From NCBI GenBank assembly GCA_035236585.1, contig CP141135.1, forward strand, positions 5,180,001 to 5,244,000: a DNA stretch of 64,000 bases, given 5' to 3'. How positions within the stretch are numbered: position 1 is the first letter of the stretch; each line of letters starts with the position of its first letter. Source of the stretch: Warburgia ugandensis. Its lineage: Eukaryota; Streptophyta; Magnoliopsida; Canellales; Canellaceae. Of the stretch, positions 25,101-35,562 are shown piece by piece. Position numbers and translations under genes: made by a program. The notes below the pieces were generated by a model. The model saw only the letters and a list, made by a program, of their open reading frames with translations, was not told the DNA's origin and searched no databases.

Positions 25101-25228
25101 GATGGATAGACCCAGGGCTACATTATTATATTTTTGGATATTATTGGTTTGAAAATAAAGGCGCCGATGATTTTGACGTTGGATTTATAATAATAATAAT
25201 AAATGTTATAAAAACCTGGGGTGTTACA
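22194..25228 (+). repeat. Tekay-like solo LTR, copy 3, full length (3035 bp)
   Basis: Begins TGTAATATCC and ends GGGGTGTTACA, with a perfect 5-bp duplication on both sides and no internal domain, so it is a solo LTR left by recombination between two LTRs. It is the only complete copy of this family in the window and defines its length. It sits in the internal region of the right TRIM unit. A GC-rich block at 22930-23240 corresponds to 15190-15410. The TATA site near 23299 is mutated. Confidence 0.93.
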
Positions 25229-25254
25229 TGCATGTTCCCTAAGGGGGGAAGAGG

Positions 25255-25462
25255 TGAAGCCTTGAAGGATAAATCCTATGATGGGTGAGGCACTGAGAGT
25301 TAGTCTCGTAATGCCTAAGAAGAGGAAATTGGGTGGTTTATAAGAGCTCGGGGAACTCTCCTAGCAATGAGGCCTTTTCCCATGAGGGAGGAACAAAAGT
25401 GTGAGGCTGTATAGACAGCCAAAGCAAACAATAACATTGTTGTAGGACCCCCGGCTGTTACA
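25255..25462 (+). repeat. Right TRIM unit, 3' LTR
   Basis: Preceded by the polypurine tract AAGGGGGGAAGAGG (25241-25254). It begins TGAAGCCTTGAAGG and ends GGCTGTTACA. It is the same length as the 5' LTR of the unit. Confidence 0.85.
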
Positions 25463-25467
25463 CCTAT
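25463..25467. repeat. Target-site duplication CCTAT, right copy
   Basis: Pairs with 21322-21326. Confidence 0.8.
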
Positions 25468-25526
25468 ATTTGGATTGTCATCTTTATATTGAACATATAT
25501 ATTTGGGTTGCAAGTGACTGGATGAA

Positions 25527-25540
25527 CCACTCTAATACCA
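25527..25540 (-). promoter_or_regulatory. Primer-binding site of the minus-strand chromovirus
   Basis: On the minus strand it reads TGGTATTAGAGTGG, close to the initiator tRNA-Met site, and follows the LTR end CATCTCA by two bases. Confidence 0.75.
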
Positions 25541-25542
25541 AT

Positions 25543-28500
25543 TGAGATGACTGAGGTTTTTCAAACACATTTTTATAAATATTTGCAAAGGTAAGGCCCT
25601 TATTTGTGAATTTTTTTGAAAACTAACACCTAAAAAGCATTTTCTTTGAAATTTATTTGTAGAAACCCGAATGTCACTTTAGCTCTCTTAATATACATAT
25701 ATTTTTTGTATAAAAATAAATTTTCATTAAAGAACAATATAGATACATTTATTTGAAACAGGATCCATCTAGTAGTTCGCATACACATCCCTTGTATTAT
25801 TACATAAAATAGTCCAAAGTACAGAATCCAAACAACTAACTACTTAATACAAATTTCAAAAGGGGGGATACCTGAAGTTAATAGTATGGCAGTTGATAAT
25901 CTCAAGTTGTGAGCTTCCATTCCTATTTATTTTTATATGAGATATTGCAAACATTCATAATGTATTAAAAATATATCTCATAATCTAGTAATTCCACTAT
26001 TCATATCCGCTATATTCTATAACCATGAAATAATTCAATTTCTATGAATTATACAGGGTAGAACAATTCTATCATTTAATTTCTTATATAAAATCTTCCA
26101 AGAACTGTACATATACATTGTGTATGAGTAAATCCATTAAAATTGTGAATGTAGTCAATAATGTCAATAGTAATTCACTCCCAAACTACTTTGATTTTAT
26201 TATTAACACCTTGCACTATAGGGGATTAATATTAGTTATCAACACCTTCCACTATAGGAGTCAATATTCAACCAGTCTCTATTAGGAATTATCCCTTCAT
26301 GGAAAATATTAGTAATAAATATATACCAGGCATTTCATCATGCCATTGCATAAGACATCTCATCATGCCATTTCATATACATCATAGTGCAAAATATATG
26401 AAGGATTATTATACTACAATCTCAATCCACACTAGCTTGCCTAGATGACTGCTTAAATACTCCATTGATACCGTGGTAGAAATACATTATGTTACTAATT
26501 GTCACATCTGACTTTTAGCCTCTCATAGGGCATGATATCTATAACATTGTCAATTTCAAAAAGCAAGTGGCCAAACCCTTATAACTCTCATAGCATAGTA
26601 TCTCTAGGCCTATAGTTGTTGAAAACAAAGTCACAAGCTTCCATGTTTGTATGGAAAATAAGTTTTACTAGTAGGCCATTTGCTTGATTATAAAAGTTGT
26701 ACCATTTCTTCTTCCTTATGAATTTGGTAGTCTAGTACTAAGGCCAAATTTCAGAGTCTACCTTTAGGCAATTCTAGACTTTACTTAAATAATAATTGCA
26801 TAACTCTAGGCATATCATCATAATCTGTTGCATTATAAACATTCTAAGGCATTTATAAACATTCTATTTGAATTATTTAACTTCTACAAATCTCATACTA
26901 AGATCATATGTAAATCATAGATCTTTTAAAGGAATGCATTCTTAAGGGTCCACCTATCTCAAATGCAATAATCCCAATCCTTAAGATAAGCAACGATCTT
27001 GATCAACGTATGATTCAGTGTATCTGTCAAATCATGTGTATAATGTCATTCCTTAATTCCATATGTACTTTTTGTTTGATCTTTTGATCATCCTTAAATA
27101 TGATTATCTGAATCTCTTTCTTTAAATGCTTTGATCAAGGGTTCAGATCTTATAACTTATTGAACTCTATTTGATCTGTAATCTATATTATCTTTCAATA
27201 ATTTATAATTCTTAAGTTTACCTTTGATTGTCCTTGATCATCATGATCTCTCATTTGATCTTGTTTGATCATAATCATCTCATTTAAAGGTTTGTCTAAT
27301 TAACAGATGCTAACATTTGATTGGACATTTATGATCTAAATCTTATTCCTAAGTTAATGACTGCACAATCAGTCTTAGTTTGTTACTACTTAAGTAATGT
27401 TTTTTATTTATCTCTCCTAAATCTAAACAACTCCTCCTTATTTCCAAATTTGATTATTGCTTACCAGTTAGGTTTGCTATACAAGTAGTTAACACAATCT
27501 TCAACTTAGGAGGCATTTAGACCTCCTCTAATGTCATTTAAAGGCATGAGAAAATCATTTGGATTTTAAAGCTTTAATTATAATCGCGATGTTCAGAATC
27601 TACTAGAGTAACAATAGATTGTATCTTTCTATAAGGGTCCTATGAGCCTGTTACCCTAAGTTCCTTTTCTACTTGATTTTAAATTTATATCCAAGAACTT
27701 TTATCATGACATTCATGAATGTCGATTAATTCCTAGGTGGGCTAAGGATCTCCAGTCCTTATCTTATAAGAGTTACTACGGGCCCTTACTATCATTAATT
27801 TCACTTTATCATAAAGTTGTATATATAAAGAAATATAAATATACATTTAGATTAATTAGATTTTGAGTTTTTGATAAATTTTAAGTTATTTTCTTATTAT
27901 TACATATTATGCTAAATCTGATCATTGATTAAGTATAACAAATCAATCTACAAATAAATCAAATGCAAATATACTAAATTTTAATAATTTCAATAATCAC
28001 AATACATATCCAAAGTTTCTGTGTTGATCTAATAGTCATATCTAATTTTAATCTATTAGATCTAGGGTTTTGATCCAAATCAAGAGCTCAGATTATAATT
28101 TCTCTCATTTTTGTAAGTTCTGGTCTATTTATTAATGTTATGTTATTAATATATCATGTATTCATTCAAATTAGATGGTCTGATCATCTTTGATCAAGTT
28201 GATTACAGATATTAGCATGGTTTTTCTCTATGGATTATCATAAACTGTACTCAAATCTTGAATTTTATAAATTTAATAGATTCTACTCATTAATACAATT
28301 TCAACTGATCTTTATTATTTAAATTTGGAGTTGTATTGACTTTTGAATTGCATTTTAAAGTTTGCAGCACATTTCCACTATCTAGATTTGATTTGGACCC
28401 GAGAATGTAAAAAGCAAACCGTGCGGGCGTTCTCGTCACCGGGATGTTACGTGCTACATATGCTCGCCCATAGGGAGTGTCTCTACGTCACGTTTAGGAG

Positions 28501-29698
28501 TGCATCTTTGATGCATCAATCTGAAAATCGATAAGACAGTCCAATCTGGACCATCATGTTACTCATCTCCAGATCAACACTAAGGATGAATAGAATTTAA
28601 CAGTTTTCACCCATCCCTAGGTTTTTGGGTTCCAGGAATCCATTGGACGGCTTAGATCTTCCATCTAAGTCGTCCTTGATGGATTTCCCATCATGTATCA
28701 TGGGTACTAGTTTTCACTAGTGAATCTTGTTGGAAAACCAGTCCAGTGAACCCAATAGCTAAATAAACTATCGAAAATTAAAGAGAGAAGAGGGGTGGCC
28801 TACCAGGAAACGTTAAGAGGAGAGAAAGATGCTAGAAAGAGAAAATACTTTGCCAGAGAAGACAATAGTGCCGGAATCCATTTTTCAATGAAGATTACAC
28901 TGTGAAAATGCAAGGTATCCTCAAATAAATAGAGGAGAAATGGGAAAAAAAAGAAAAAAGAAAAAAAGTTGGGCCAGAGAGAATTAACTGTTATGATCTC
29001 TTAGATAACATCTGAATCATCGGAACAGTGTGAAGAAAGTTGCTGAACGAAAACCCTAGCTCATTGGGGACGATGCGTCTGTGGACATGCCCCGACATTC
29101 TTTTAAGTCTTCAATTTCGGGCATGTCTGTAGATGCACTTTCTAGAGAAGAGAGATGAGAGAAAAAATAAAGGAAAATGGGAACAATAGAGAGAGAAAGA
29201 GAGAGAAAGAGAAGGAGAAAGATGGGAAAGTCTTAGAATTTTCATGGTATTTTTAGGGGGTATTTATAGTAAAAAAAAAAAATTTAAATTAATATATTAA
29301 TATATATTTTTACTAAAACTTATTTAATAGAAGTGGAAATTCCACTAACTTCATTATCAGCTTTGTGCATGTTGATTTATGCCTTAAATCTCCCTTAACA
29401 TCATCTTATACCTAACTTTGTGGGCTTCATAAAAAGATAAACTTACCATTTTGTCTTTTTAATTTTAAAATTTGAGAAAAATACAAAAATAAAAATAAAA
29501 ATATCCAAACTCTGTTTTTAGCATGCTTATAGTTGTTGGACTCAACTTTTTAAATACATTCTAAATATCTATGTTTCAACTCTTGATTCTATTTCTATAA
29601 AAAATTAATTTATAAAATCTAATATTTCAGTTTGGTTTTTCAAAAATTTCAGCTCATATTATATATAAAGTATATCTATAAAAATTGGAGTTATTACA
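25543..29698 (-). repeat. 5' LTR (4156 bp) of the minus-strand chromovirus
   Basis: On the minus strand it begins TGTAATAACTCC at 29698 and ends CAGTCATCTCA at 25543, next to the primer site. A minus-strand TATA box (TATAAATA) lies at 29268-29261, about 430 bp into the LTR. The length is at the long end for Tekay/Del LTRs. No second copy is present in the window, so the outer border at 29698 rests on the TG...CA rule and on the resumption of gene-related sequence about 100 bp further on. Confidence 0.7.
29261..29268 (-). promoter_or_regulatory. TATA box in the minus-strand LTR
   Basis: TATAAATA on the minus strand, in the context ACTATAAATACCCCC. It is well placed for the LTR promoter of the minus-strand element. 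Confidence 0.5.
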
Positions 29699-29800
29699 AA
29701 ATAATGGTGATGATTTGCAGGTTTTCCGACCAGGCTTCGCCCAAGGTTAAAGAACGGGATCTCAGGTAGACGGGCTCAATCAAAATCGATGCTGCCGACA

Positions 29801-29973
29801 GTGTTTCTCTTTACTCTTATCATCCTAATGCTTGCCGCCATATCCCATTCGATGTTAAGAAGGTGAAGTAGCTTCAGTGGCTGCTTGTTTTGCTACTGCA
29901 TGCTCAGTTGTCTACTATATTGGAAACTAGAAACTATATTGTTGTTTACGGCGTATCAAAGAAACGGTGGCAC
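29801..29973 (+). pseudogene. 3'-end fragment of the small membrane-protein gene
   Basis: Positions 29809-29870 align with the last 20 codons of the gene at 37259-37702, including the sequence for FTLI and the run up to ATGTTAAGAAGGTG. The 3' flank (GTGGCTGCTT, then TATATTGTTGTTTA, then AACGGTGGCAC) follows the 3' region of the intact gene. A single-base loss shifts the frame and the conserved C-terminal Cys/Tyr block is changed. The rest of the gene is missing; the chromovirus LTR lies immediately upstream. Confidence 0.75.
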
Positions 29974-30984
29974 GATGACGTGATGGTTGGCTTTTAATAT
30001 TGTAATATGAACGCCGCCGATTCCAATCTCACCCTTTATTGCTTCTTCTTCTTTTTATTAATAATAATAATATTTGGACGATGAGCGGAGCCTTGGCCCA
30101 ATGAGTGAGTAGTTATGGCCAAATGATTGAGTTGTTGCGTACATTATATAGGTAGTGGAAACTTTGGCTTCTATATAAAAAAATCATAGTTTAGCCTCAA
30201 TGGTTTATATGCTCTCACTGTTAGACATGAGAGAACATTGACCACATGTGCTTTTTTACGATTTTACTATATTACACCAGGACCATAATTTAGAAATTCA
30301 GAAACTCCACTAAACTCAAAAGTGGGGTGAGTTGAGTAGACTAGAAAGGACTGGTTGGAGAATGGCAAGCACTACAGTAGAATTTTGAATAATTGTCTTT
30401 TGTAAATTCTAGATTTATCTTAAATTCTGGCTCAACGTAGATAGCTTTGATATGCATCAATTCAATTGATTTGCTACCAAGTTGAGTAACTCGAACAAAA
30501 ATTTCAAAATATAATCTTAAAAAGTTAAAATATGAAAAATTTTCGTGTTAAATTAAGCCAATTGTTGACACAAAGTTCTACTCATTTTCTGTGATAAAAT
30601 ATGCAGTAGTAAAATCATCCAATCCACTCAAAATTTTAACTACAAGATATCCAAATCCAGCATAATCAGATGAAAAGGGCGGATAGTATAACGGTGTGCC
30701 CCTTCATGTGATAAGTTGAAGCATTTTGCGTCAAGCGCACAACGGGCTTTGGTTTAGCAATTAGCATTCCGCGTAGCAAAAGCAGGTGGACGGTCTCTAA
30801 CTTGCTTTCCCATGGAGAAAGAAAACTATGCCCTCCGCCACTTTCAAAACTGCAGCTGTAGATCAAGTACGTCATTGTCAGAAATTCCAAGTATCCACGT
30901 AAGCAAGCACATCTAGGAGAGGGGGTCGGTTTGACGAAAGAAGGAAAACTACGCTTCTATCTTTTGGTTGGTCTAAATTTTTAC
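29974..30984. repeat. Segmental duplication unit (block A), first copy
   Basis: 30150-30670 recurs at 33310-33690, partly at 35940-36240, and at 40960-41530, with markers such as TTTTTTACGATTTTACTA and AAACTCCACT. No protein is supported. Frames in it do not hold across copies. Confidence 0.75.
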
Positions 30985-31625
30985 CGATAACATTAGTTAA
31001 GATTGATAATCAAGAAGTTTTCGCGAAAGAACTCTTTTGGTACTTAGGATTATTAATCTATGAGAGTGAAGAGATTGAGAGGGAGGTTACCTAGAGAATC
31101 CAAGCGAATTGGAACAAATGGAGATGTGCATTTGGAGTTTTATGTGATCGGCATGTGCCACTCAAACTAAAAGAAAAATTCTATAGGATAGCTATAAGGC
31201 TGGCTATGCTCTGTGAATCAGAGTAAGGAACATGATATTCATAGAATGAGCGTCGCATAAATGAGGATGTTGAGATAGATGAGTGGTTAGACAAGAAAAG
31301 ACAGAATTAGAAATGAAAATATTAGAGAAAATTTAAGGGTAGTACCAATAGGTAATAAAATGAGGGAGATTAGATTTAGATGGTTTGGACATATCCAAAG
31401 GAGACCAACAACGGCACCAGTTAGAAGAAGTGAGGCAATACAAGTATAAGGTTCTAAAAGGGCAAGGGAAAGGCCCAAAAGAACGTGGATAGAAGTGGTG
31501 ATGAAATATTTAAAAACTTTGAGACTGAATGAAATCATGGTATTTAATAGAGTGGAATGGAGGAATAAGATTCACGTGGCCGACCCTAATTGGGATAAGA
31601 TCTTGATGATGATGATGAATTTATC
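30985..31625 (+). mobile_element. RTE-like LINE fragment, 5'-truncated
   Basis: Broken frames on the plus strand give WYLGLLI and [20 protein letters not shown] near 31050-31155, then [12 protein letters not shown], then REIRFRWFGHIQRRP near 31365-31410 and RPKRTWIEVVMK near 31470-31510, ending with RVEWRNKIHVADPNWD before a GAT-rich tail (31600-31618). This is the C-terminal end of a plant RTE-type non-LTR retrotransposon ORF. The other copies of the surrounding block (36500-36560, 41680-41730) lack it, so the insertion is precise in this copy. Confidence 0.8.
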
Positions 31626-31689
31626 CGATGGTTTTTTCGCACTTACAAAGGCAAGAGAGATAATGGAGATCCATGACTAACGGCTAAGA

Positions 31690-32520
31690 GGTTTTCCCAT
31701 GTTTGTCCTCCTAAAGTTCTGAATTTCACTCTAGTCCCAATTAAAATTAAATTACACAACTATCCTCTTTTATCAATTTCATTTCGATTTAGTCAATCGC
31801 TCTCATACTTAAAAATCATAATAAGGTAATCTATTCCTGAAATGCCTTAGTTTATGTGGGCCCTGCTTTATAGTTGATTCAAAATACCACCTTCGATATC
31901 CAACAGCCCAATGTTCGACGAGACGAGTTAATTGATGAAATGTGTGCATTGGATGCTGGAAATGCAGAACTGAGAACTTGGTATAAGCAGTGGCGTCCGT
32001 TCAATGACCAAATGCACATCATCACCATCCTAGAAAATTTCGGTTAGTATTATTTTCGGGCTACCACATATCAGATGATTTAGAAACAAGATCATAAACC
32101 ATTGATGTGAATTTGGGCCCATTATTGGATCAACCACAAGGGGGCTCCATTAAACTTAATTATGACCGGACAATACCATATAATTAAAGTGGGAATTTCT
32201 TATATCAATCACTTTTGATGAGTTTAACTTTTTGAGAGAACTAAATTAAAATGGTTTTGATAAAATTGTAATTACTCAGTAATTCAATTTTAAATATCAC
32301 GTGCAGCATAAATTCATAGTTTTAAGAGGGCAAACTAGAAAAATGACATATGAAGTTGTGTATGTGCAAGAGAGAAAGACAACTCAACCACCCAGTAAAC
32401 AGGTAATTGTCTGTAAAATATACGAGAGAGAGATAGGTGCATGTAATATATGAGAACTCGAACTTCTCTCGTCTATCCCTTGAAAGTAGGAGGGAGATGT
32501 CATTACTCTTCGATTTTTTT
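31690..32520. repeat. Segmental duplication unit (block B), first copy
   Basis: Recurs at 35440-35940, 36600-37010 and 41765-42605. It carries the TWYKQW short frame near 31940-32085 and a shared segment around ATGACATATGAAGTTGTGT (near 32343). Confidence 0.8.
31933..32085 (+). pseudogene. TWYKQW short frame, copy 1
   Basis: Reads ...DELIDEMCALDAGNAEL... then TWYKQWRPFNDQMHIITILE, with an in-frame stop just after NFG (near 32045), then YYFRATTYQMI and a stop. The family is not recognised. The same frame recurs at 35449, 36801 and 42013. Confidence 0.45.
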
Positions 32521-32701
32521 TTATTTTTTTCTATTATACCATTTTACTTAAGAGGATTAGCATGAATGGTGCATATGCCAGACATGAGACATATTTCATT
32601 TTCGTTTTGAAAGGCGCATGAGACAGCAAGTGCTTCTAGATTCTATCCTGAGGTTTACATGTATTATATGCAGGTATATGATTTTGCCAAGAGGCTACAT
32701 C

Positions 32702-32703
<2 letters not shown>

Positions 32704-32748
<45 letters not shown>
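32704..32748. repeat. (GA)n microsatellite
   Basis: 45 bp of GA leading into the tandem pair at 32740-32956. Confidence 0.97.
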
Positions 32749-32749
<1 letters not shown>

Positions 32750-32956
32750 CTTTGAAAAGCCTTAGTTGGACTTTTCTTTCTTCCCTCTTTTTTCTTTACC
32801 GGTTCGAGTAACTAATAGAAATGACAAATTTTCTAACTCTTCTGCGGAGAGAGAGAGGCTTTGAAAAGCCTTAGTTGGACTTCTCTCTCTTCCCTCTTTG
32901 TTCTCCACGGGTTTAATAAGTAGCTATAAAAATGACAAAATTGCTAACTCTTTAGC
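32740..32956. repeat. Tandem duplication of about 107 bp
   Basis: Two units, each starting GAGAGAGAGGCTTTGAAAAG and ending TCTGCG or TTAGCG. A single relative of the unit lies at 38283-38392 and another at 45475-45580. Confidence 0.85.
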
Positions 32957-32989
32957 GGGGGGAGAGAGAGAGAGAGAGAGAGATGTTGG

Positions 32990-33690
32990 ATAGAAATTAT
33001 TAGTCAAAGAAACAGCAGCACCATAACTTGTTACTCGGTTTATTAATTTATGGTAATATGAACGCCAATTCCTATCTTTCTCTGTTTATTGCTTTTGTGT
33101 CATAGGTCCATTGAAGGTTGTTCTATGTAACGTGGGTTGCCGTGTGAATTTCTTCTCTACTAGTTCACATCTGTTTTGTTTTTCAGATATTTGTGATCTC
33201 TTGGTAACTCTGTATGGATGGAATGCATGGTAGTTCAAGTAATCTGGTTTGAGGGTTTTTTTTCTTCTTCTTTTTTTAATAATAAGATTTTGGCGACAAC
33301 AAGTTTTATATTCTTGCTTCCATTATATAGGTGGTGGAAATTTTGTTTTCTATATAAAAATCTTAGGTTAGCATCCCTGGTTTGTATGCTCACACTGTTA
33401 GGTACGAGACAACATAGTTACCCAATGTTATTTTTTACGATTTTACTAGGTTACCCCATGAAGCATAGTTTAGAAACTAGAAACTCCACTCAACTCAAAA
33501 GTAGGGTGAGTTGAATTAACTAGAAGGGACTGGTTGACGAATGGCAAGCACTTAGAGGAATTTTGTATATTTTCTATGTAAATTCTAGATCTATTTGCAA
33601 ATCCTGGTTCAACTTAGATAGCTTTCATATGCAGCAATTCAACTTGATTAGCGACTTGATTTGCTATGAAGTTGCGTAACTCAAACATGA
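32990..33690. repeat. Segmental duplication unit (block A), second copy
   Basis: 33310-33690 aligns with 30150-30510 and 40960-41350. No coding region is supported. Confidence 0.7.
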
Positions 33691-33699
33691 GCTTTGCAG

Positions 33700-34315
33700 C
33701 TGGTCTAAATTAAGGGTGTAGAAGATGGATGGTCAAATGATCTTGAGGTGAGGCCAAGATGGATAGGTTACAGATTCAGTCTCCATGCCATTTATTTAAA
33801 TAATGAAGAAGGATGAGTTCATCTCCTAAAGTTACTGAGCAAGTCTACAAATTATCTAATTTTTTCACAATTATTTACTTTTGGATTGAATTTCTATATG
33901 CTTATTGGAGAAGTCACCTGATTGGTTTGGTGATACATCTGATTATTGGCATGTCATGTGTTGTTTGAAATATTTTATCCCTGAACCAAAACCATGACCC
34001 AAATGAAATTGATTACTTTGCTTTACCACACCAATGTTTCCCATTCTCAAGACTTCTTCCCCACAATAGTAATCCCAGCATACAAAAGAGAGGAATTATG
34101 ATGGGTTTTTACGTGCACTTCTTCTCAGAAACCCTGCACTCGGTCCCCTATGCAGAAGGGTATGTTTGTCACCTACACTGTAGTTGTCTTCTTGCCGACG
34201 GATCATCCATGGATGGAATAAAAGACAGTTATTTTGAGAAATGGAAAAGGTACGTATCTAGGCTTCTCTTCTTCTGGTCTGCAAATAATTAAAATAATCA
34301 GGAAGGCAGGTTGTC
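33700..34315. repeat. Segmental duplication (block C), first copy
   Basis: Aligns with 43020-43655, including ATGATGGGTTTTTACGTGCA near 34098 and TGGATGGAATAAA near 34210. Short frames on both strands exist but are broken in the other copy. Confidence 0.8.
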
Positions 34316-35440
34316 AAGGGTTCGAGGTAGTAGATTACCTCCCTTTAAGATATGTACGCTGCTTACATGCTGGGGGTGGCCCAAGGATATATTTGGCAAG
34401 GGTGTGTAGAGGGCGAATGTGTCCCAATAATATGTGTGAGGGTGTGTGTTGTGGGCGAGTGTGTTCCAATTATACATATGAAAAAGAGTGCATGTATAAA
34501 GACCTGACGAATTCAAAAAAATACAATTTATAGTGCAAACCACTCGTCCACTTACTCACATGCTCTATTGTATTTTTTGTCATTGTGGGACTATTCTTGA
34601 CTTGAAAAACATAAGTAGATTAAAGTATCCTTTGGTGGCTAACACATGTCTAATGCAATTGGTTGTAGATAACTTGGCATATCTCTTAAAGTAGACTTGG
34701 TTGCAAGTTCAAGTCGCCACTATTCCTATTGGCCAGGGAACATATTTATGATTGTGAATGAGTATAAACCGTTGCCTTTTGCCCTTTCTCTTAATCATTT
34801 TGAAGGCTAGAAATAAGAGGGTAGAATTACGAGATCGACCTTAATTTTGTACGTGATCTTATCCATCGTATATTCGTAGTCTAGTCTAGAAGATGGTTGG
34901 TTGGGATCAATTTTTATAATATGTAGTTGGTTGCAATCATTGCGAAAAGTGAGCCAGACTTTTCAATAATTCTTGAACCAGAAATAATCTCAACATTTCT
35001 CAGATGCAGATAGAAGAAAAGCCATATTTCTGTACCGTTCAAGTAATTTCTAGACATTGGAATTACACTAACCCAAAAGTCAAGCCAATTGGACGACTCT
35101 AGCGTCCAAAAACTGCATCGATCATTGGATATGAACACTTAGAAACTTCGTAGATGCAGCACGGTTCACCAAAAGCATTATTTTGGATGCTGGAGTCGTT
35201 CAATTGGCATGGATTTTTTATTTACTCGATATCCAATGATAGAAAAGTCAATTGAACAGTCCGGATCAATCAAAAGGGTGGCTTATGCTGCAAATAGTCA
35301 TGTACCTAACAGTAACTTATTATGGAGGCAAGAAAGCTCTACGCTGGTTAATTAGCTAGTGTATTACTGGGTTCATCATTAATGGGTATTTATAAAAATC
35401 GTAGTCCTTCTATCATCATTAAGATCTTTATTTGATCCTT
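34316..35440. repeat. Segmental duplication (block D), first copy
   Basis: Aligns in the same orientation with 61490-62725, from GGGTTCGAGGTAGTAGATT to GATCCTTACTAGTGAGA. It holds a small internal tandem repeat (34400-34490, units around GGGTGTGTG and GTGTTCCAAT). No gene is visible. Confidence 0.8.
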
Positions 35441-35448
35441 ACTAGTGA

Positions 35449-35562
35449 GAACTTGGTATAAGCAGTGGCGTCCGTTCAGTGACCAAATGCACATTATCTC
35501 CATCCTATAAAATTTTGGTTGTTATTATTTTTGGGCTACCACATATCAGATGATTTAGAAAA
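35449..35562 (+). pseudogene. TWYKQW short frame, copy 2 (5'-truncated)
   Basis: Starts at RTWYKQWRPFSDQMHI and is interrupted by a stop after ISIL (TCCTATAA, near 35505), then continues to YQMI and a stop. The upstream part seen in the other copies is missing because block D abuts. Confidence 0.45.

Larger units (their letters stand above)
21327..25462. mobile_element. Head-to-head TRIM pair (inverted), with a solo LTR nested inside
   Basis: The left unit is on the minus strand: 3' LTR 21327-21569, polypurine tract (minus strand) at 21570-21581, internal about 100 bp, primer-binding site on the minus strand at 21659-21670, and 5' LTR 21673 to about 21900. The right unit is on the plus strand: 5' LTR 21902-22109, primer site 22112-22124, internal 22110-22193 plus 25234-25254, polypurine tract 25241-25254, and 3' LTR 25255-25462. 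The outer ends are TGTAACA and TGTTACA, bracketed by CCTAT. LTRs of about 210-240 bp and an internal part near 100 bp with no ORF fit the TRIM class. The two arms are clearly related but strongly diverged. Confidence 0.8.
19554..29698 (-). mobile_element. Minus-strand Tekay-like chromovirus, 5' half only, carrying nested insertions
   Basis: Read on the minus strand: a 5' LTR (29698-25543), a primer-binding site (25540-25527), a leader interrupted by a head-to-head TRIM pair (25462-21327), gag from 21265, zinc-finger and protease remains, and the protease/RT linker ending at about 19556 where an Athila-like LTR cuts in. RT, RNase H, integrase and the 3' LTR are absent from the window. The gag/protease wording and initiator-Met primer site fit the Tekay/Del branch of Ty3/gypsy. 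Confidence 0.78.

Noticed and set aside
21327-25462. Foldback DNA transposon
   Set aside because: The inverted arms contain primer-binding sites and polypurine tracts next to TG...CA LTR ends, which indicates TRIM retroelements rather than a DNA transposon.
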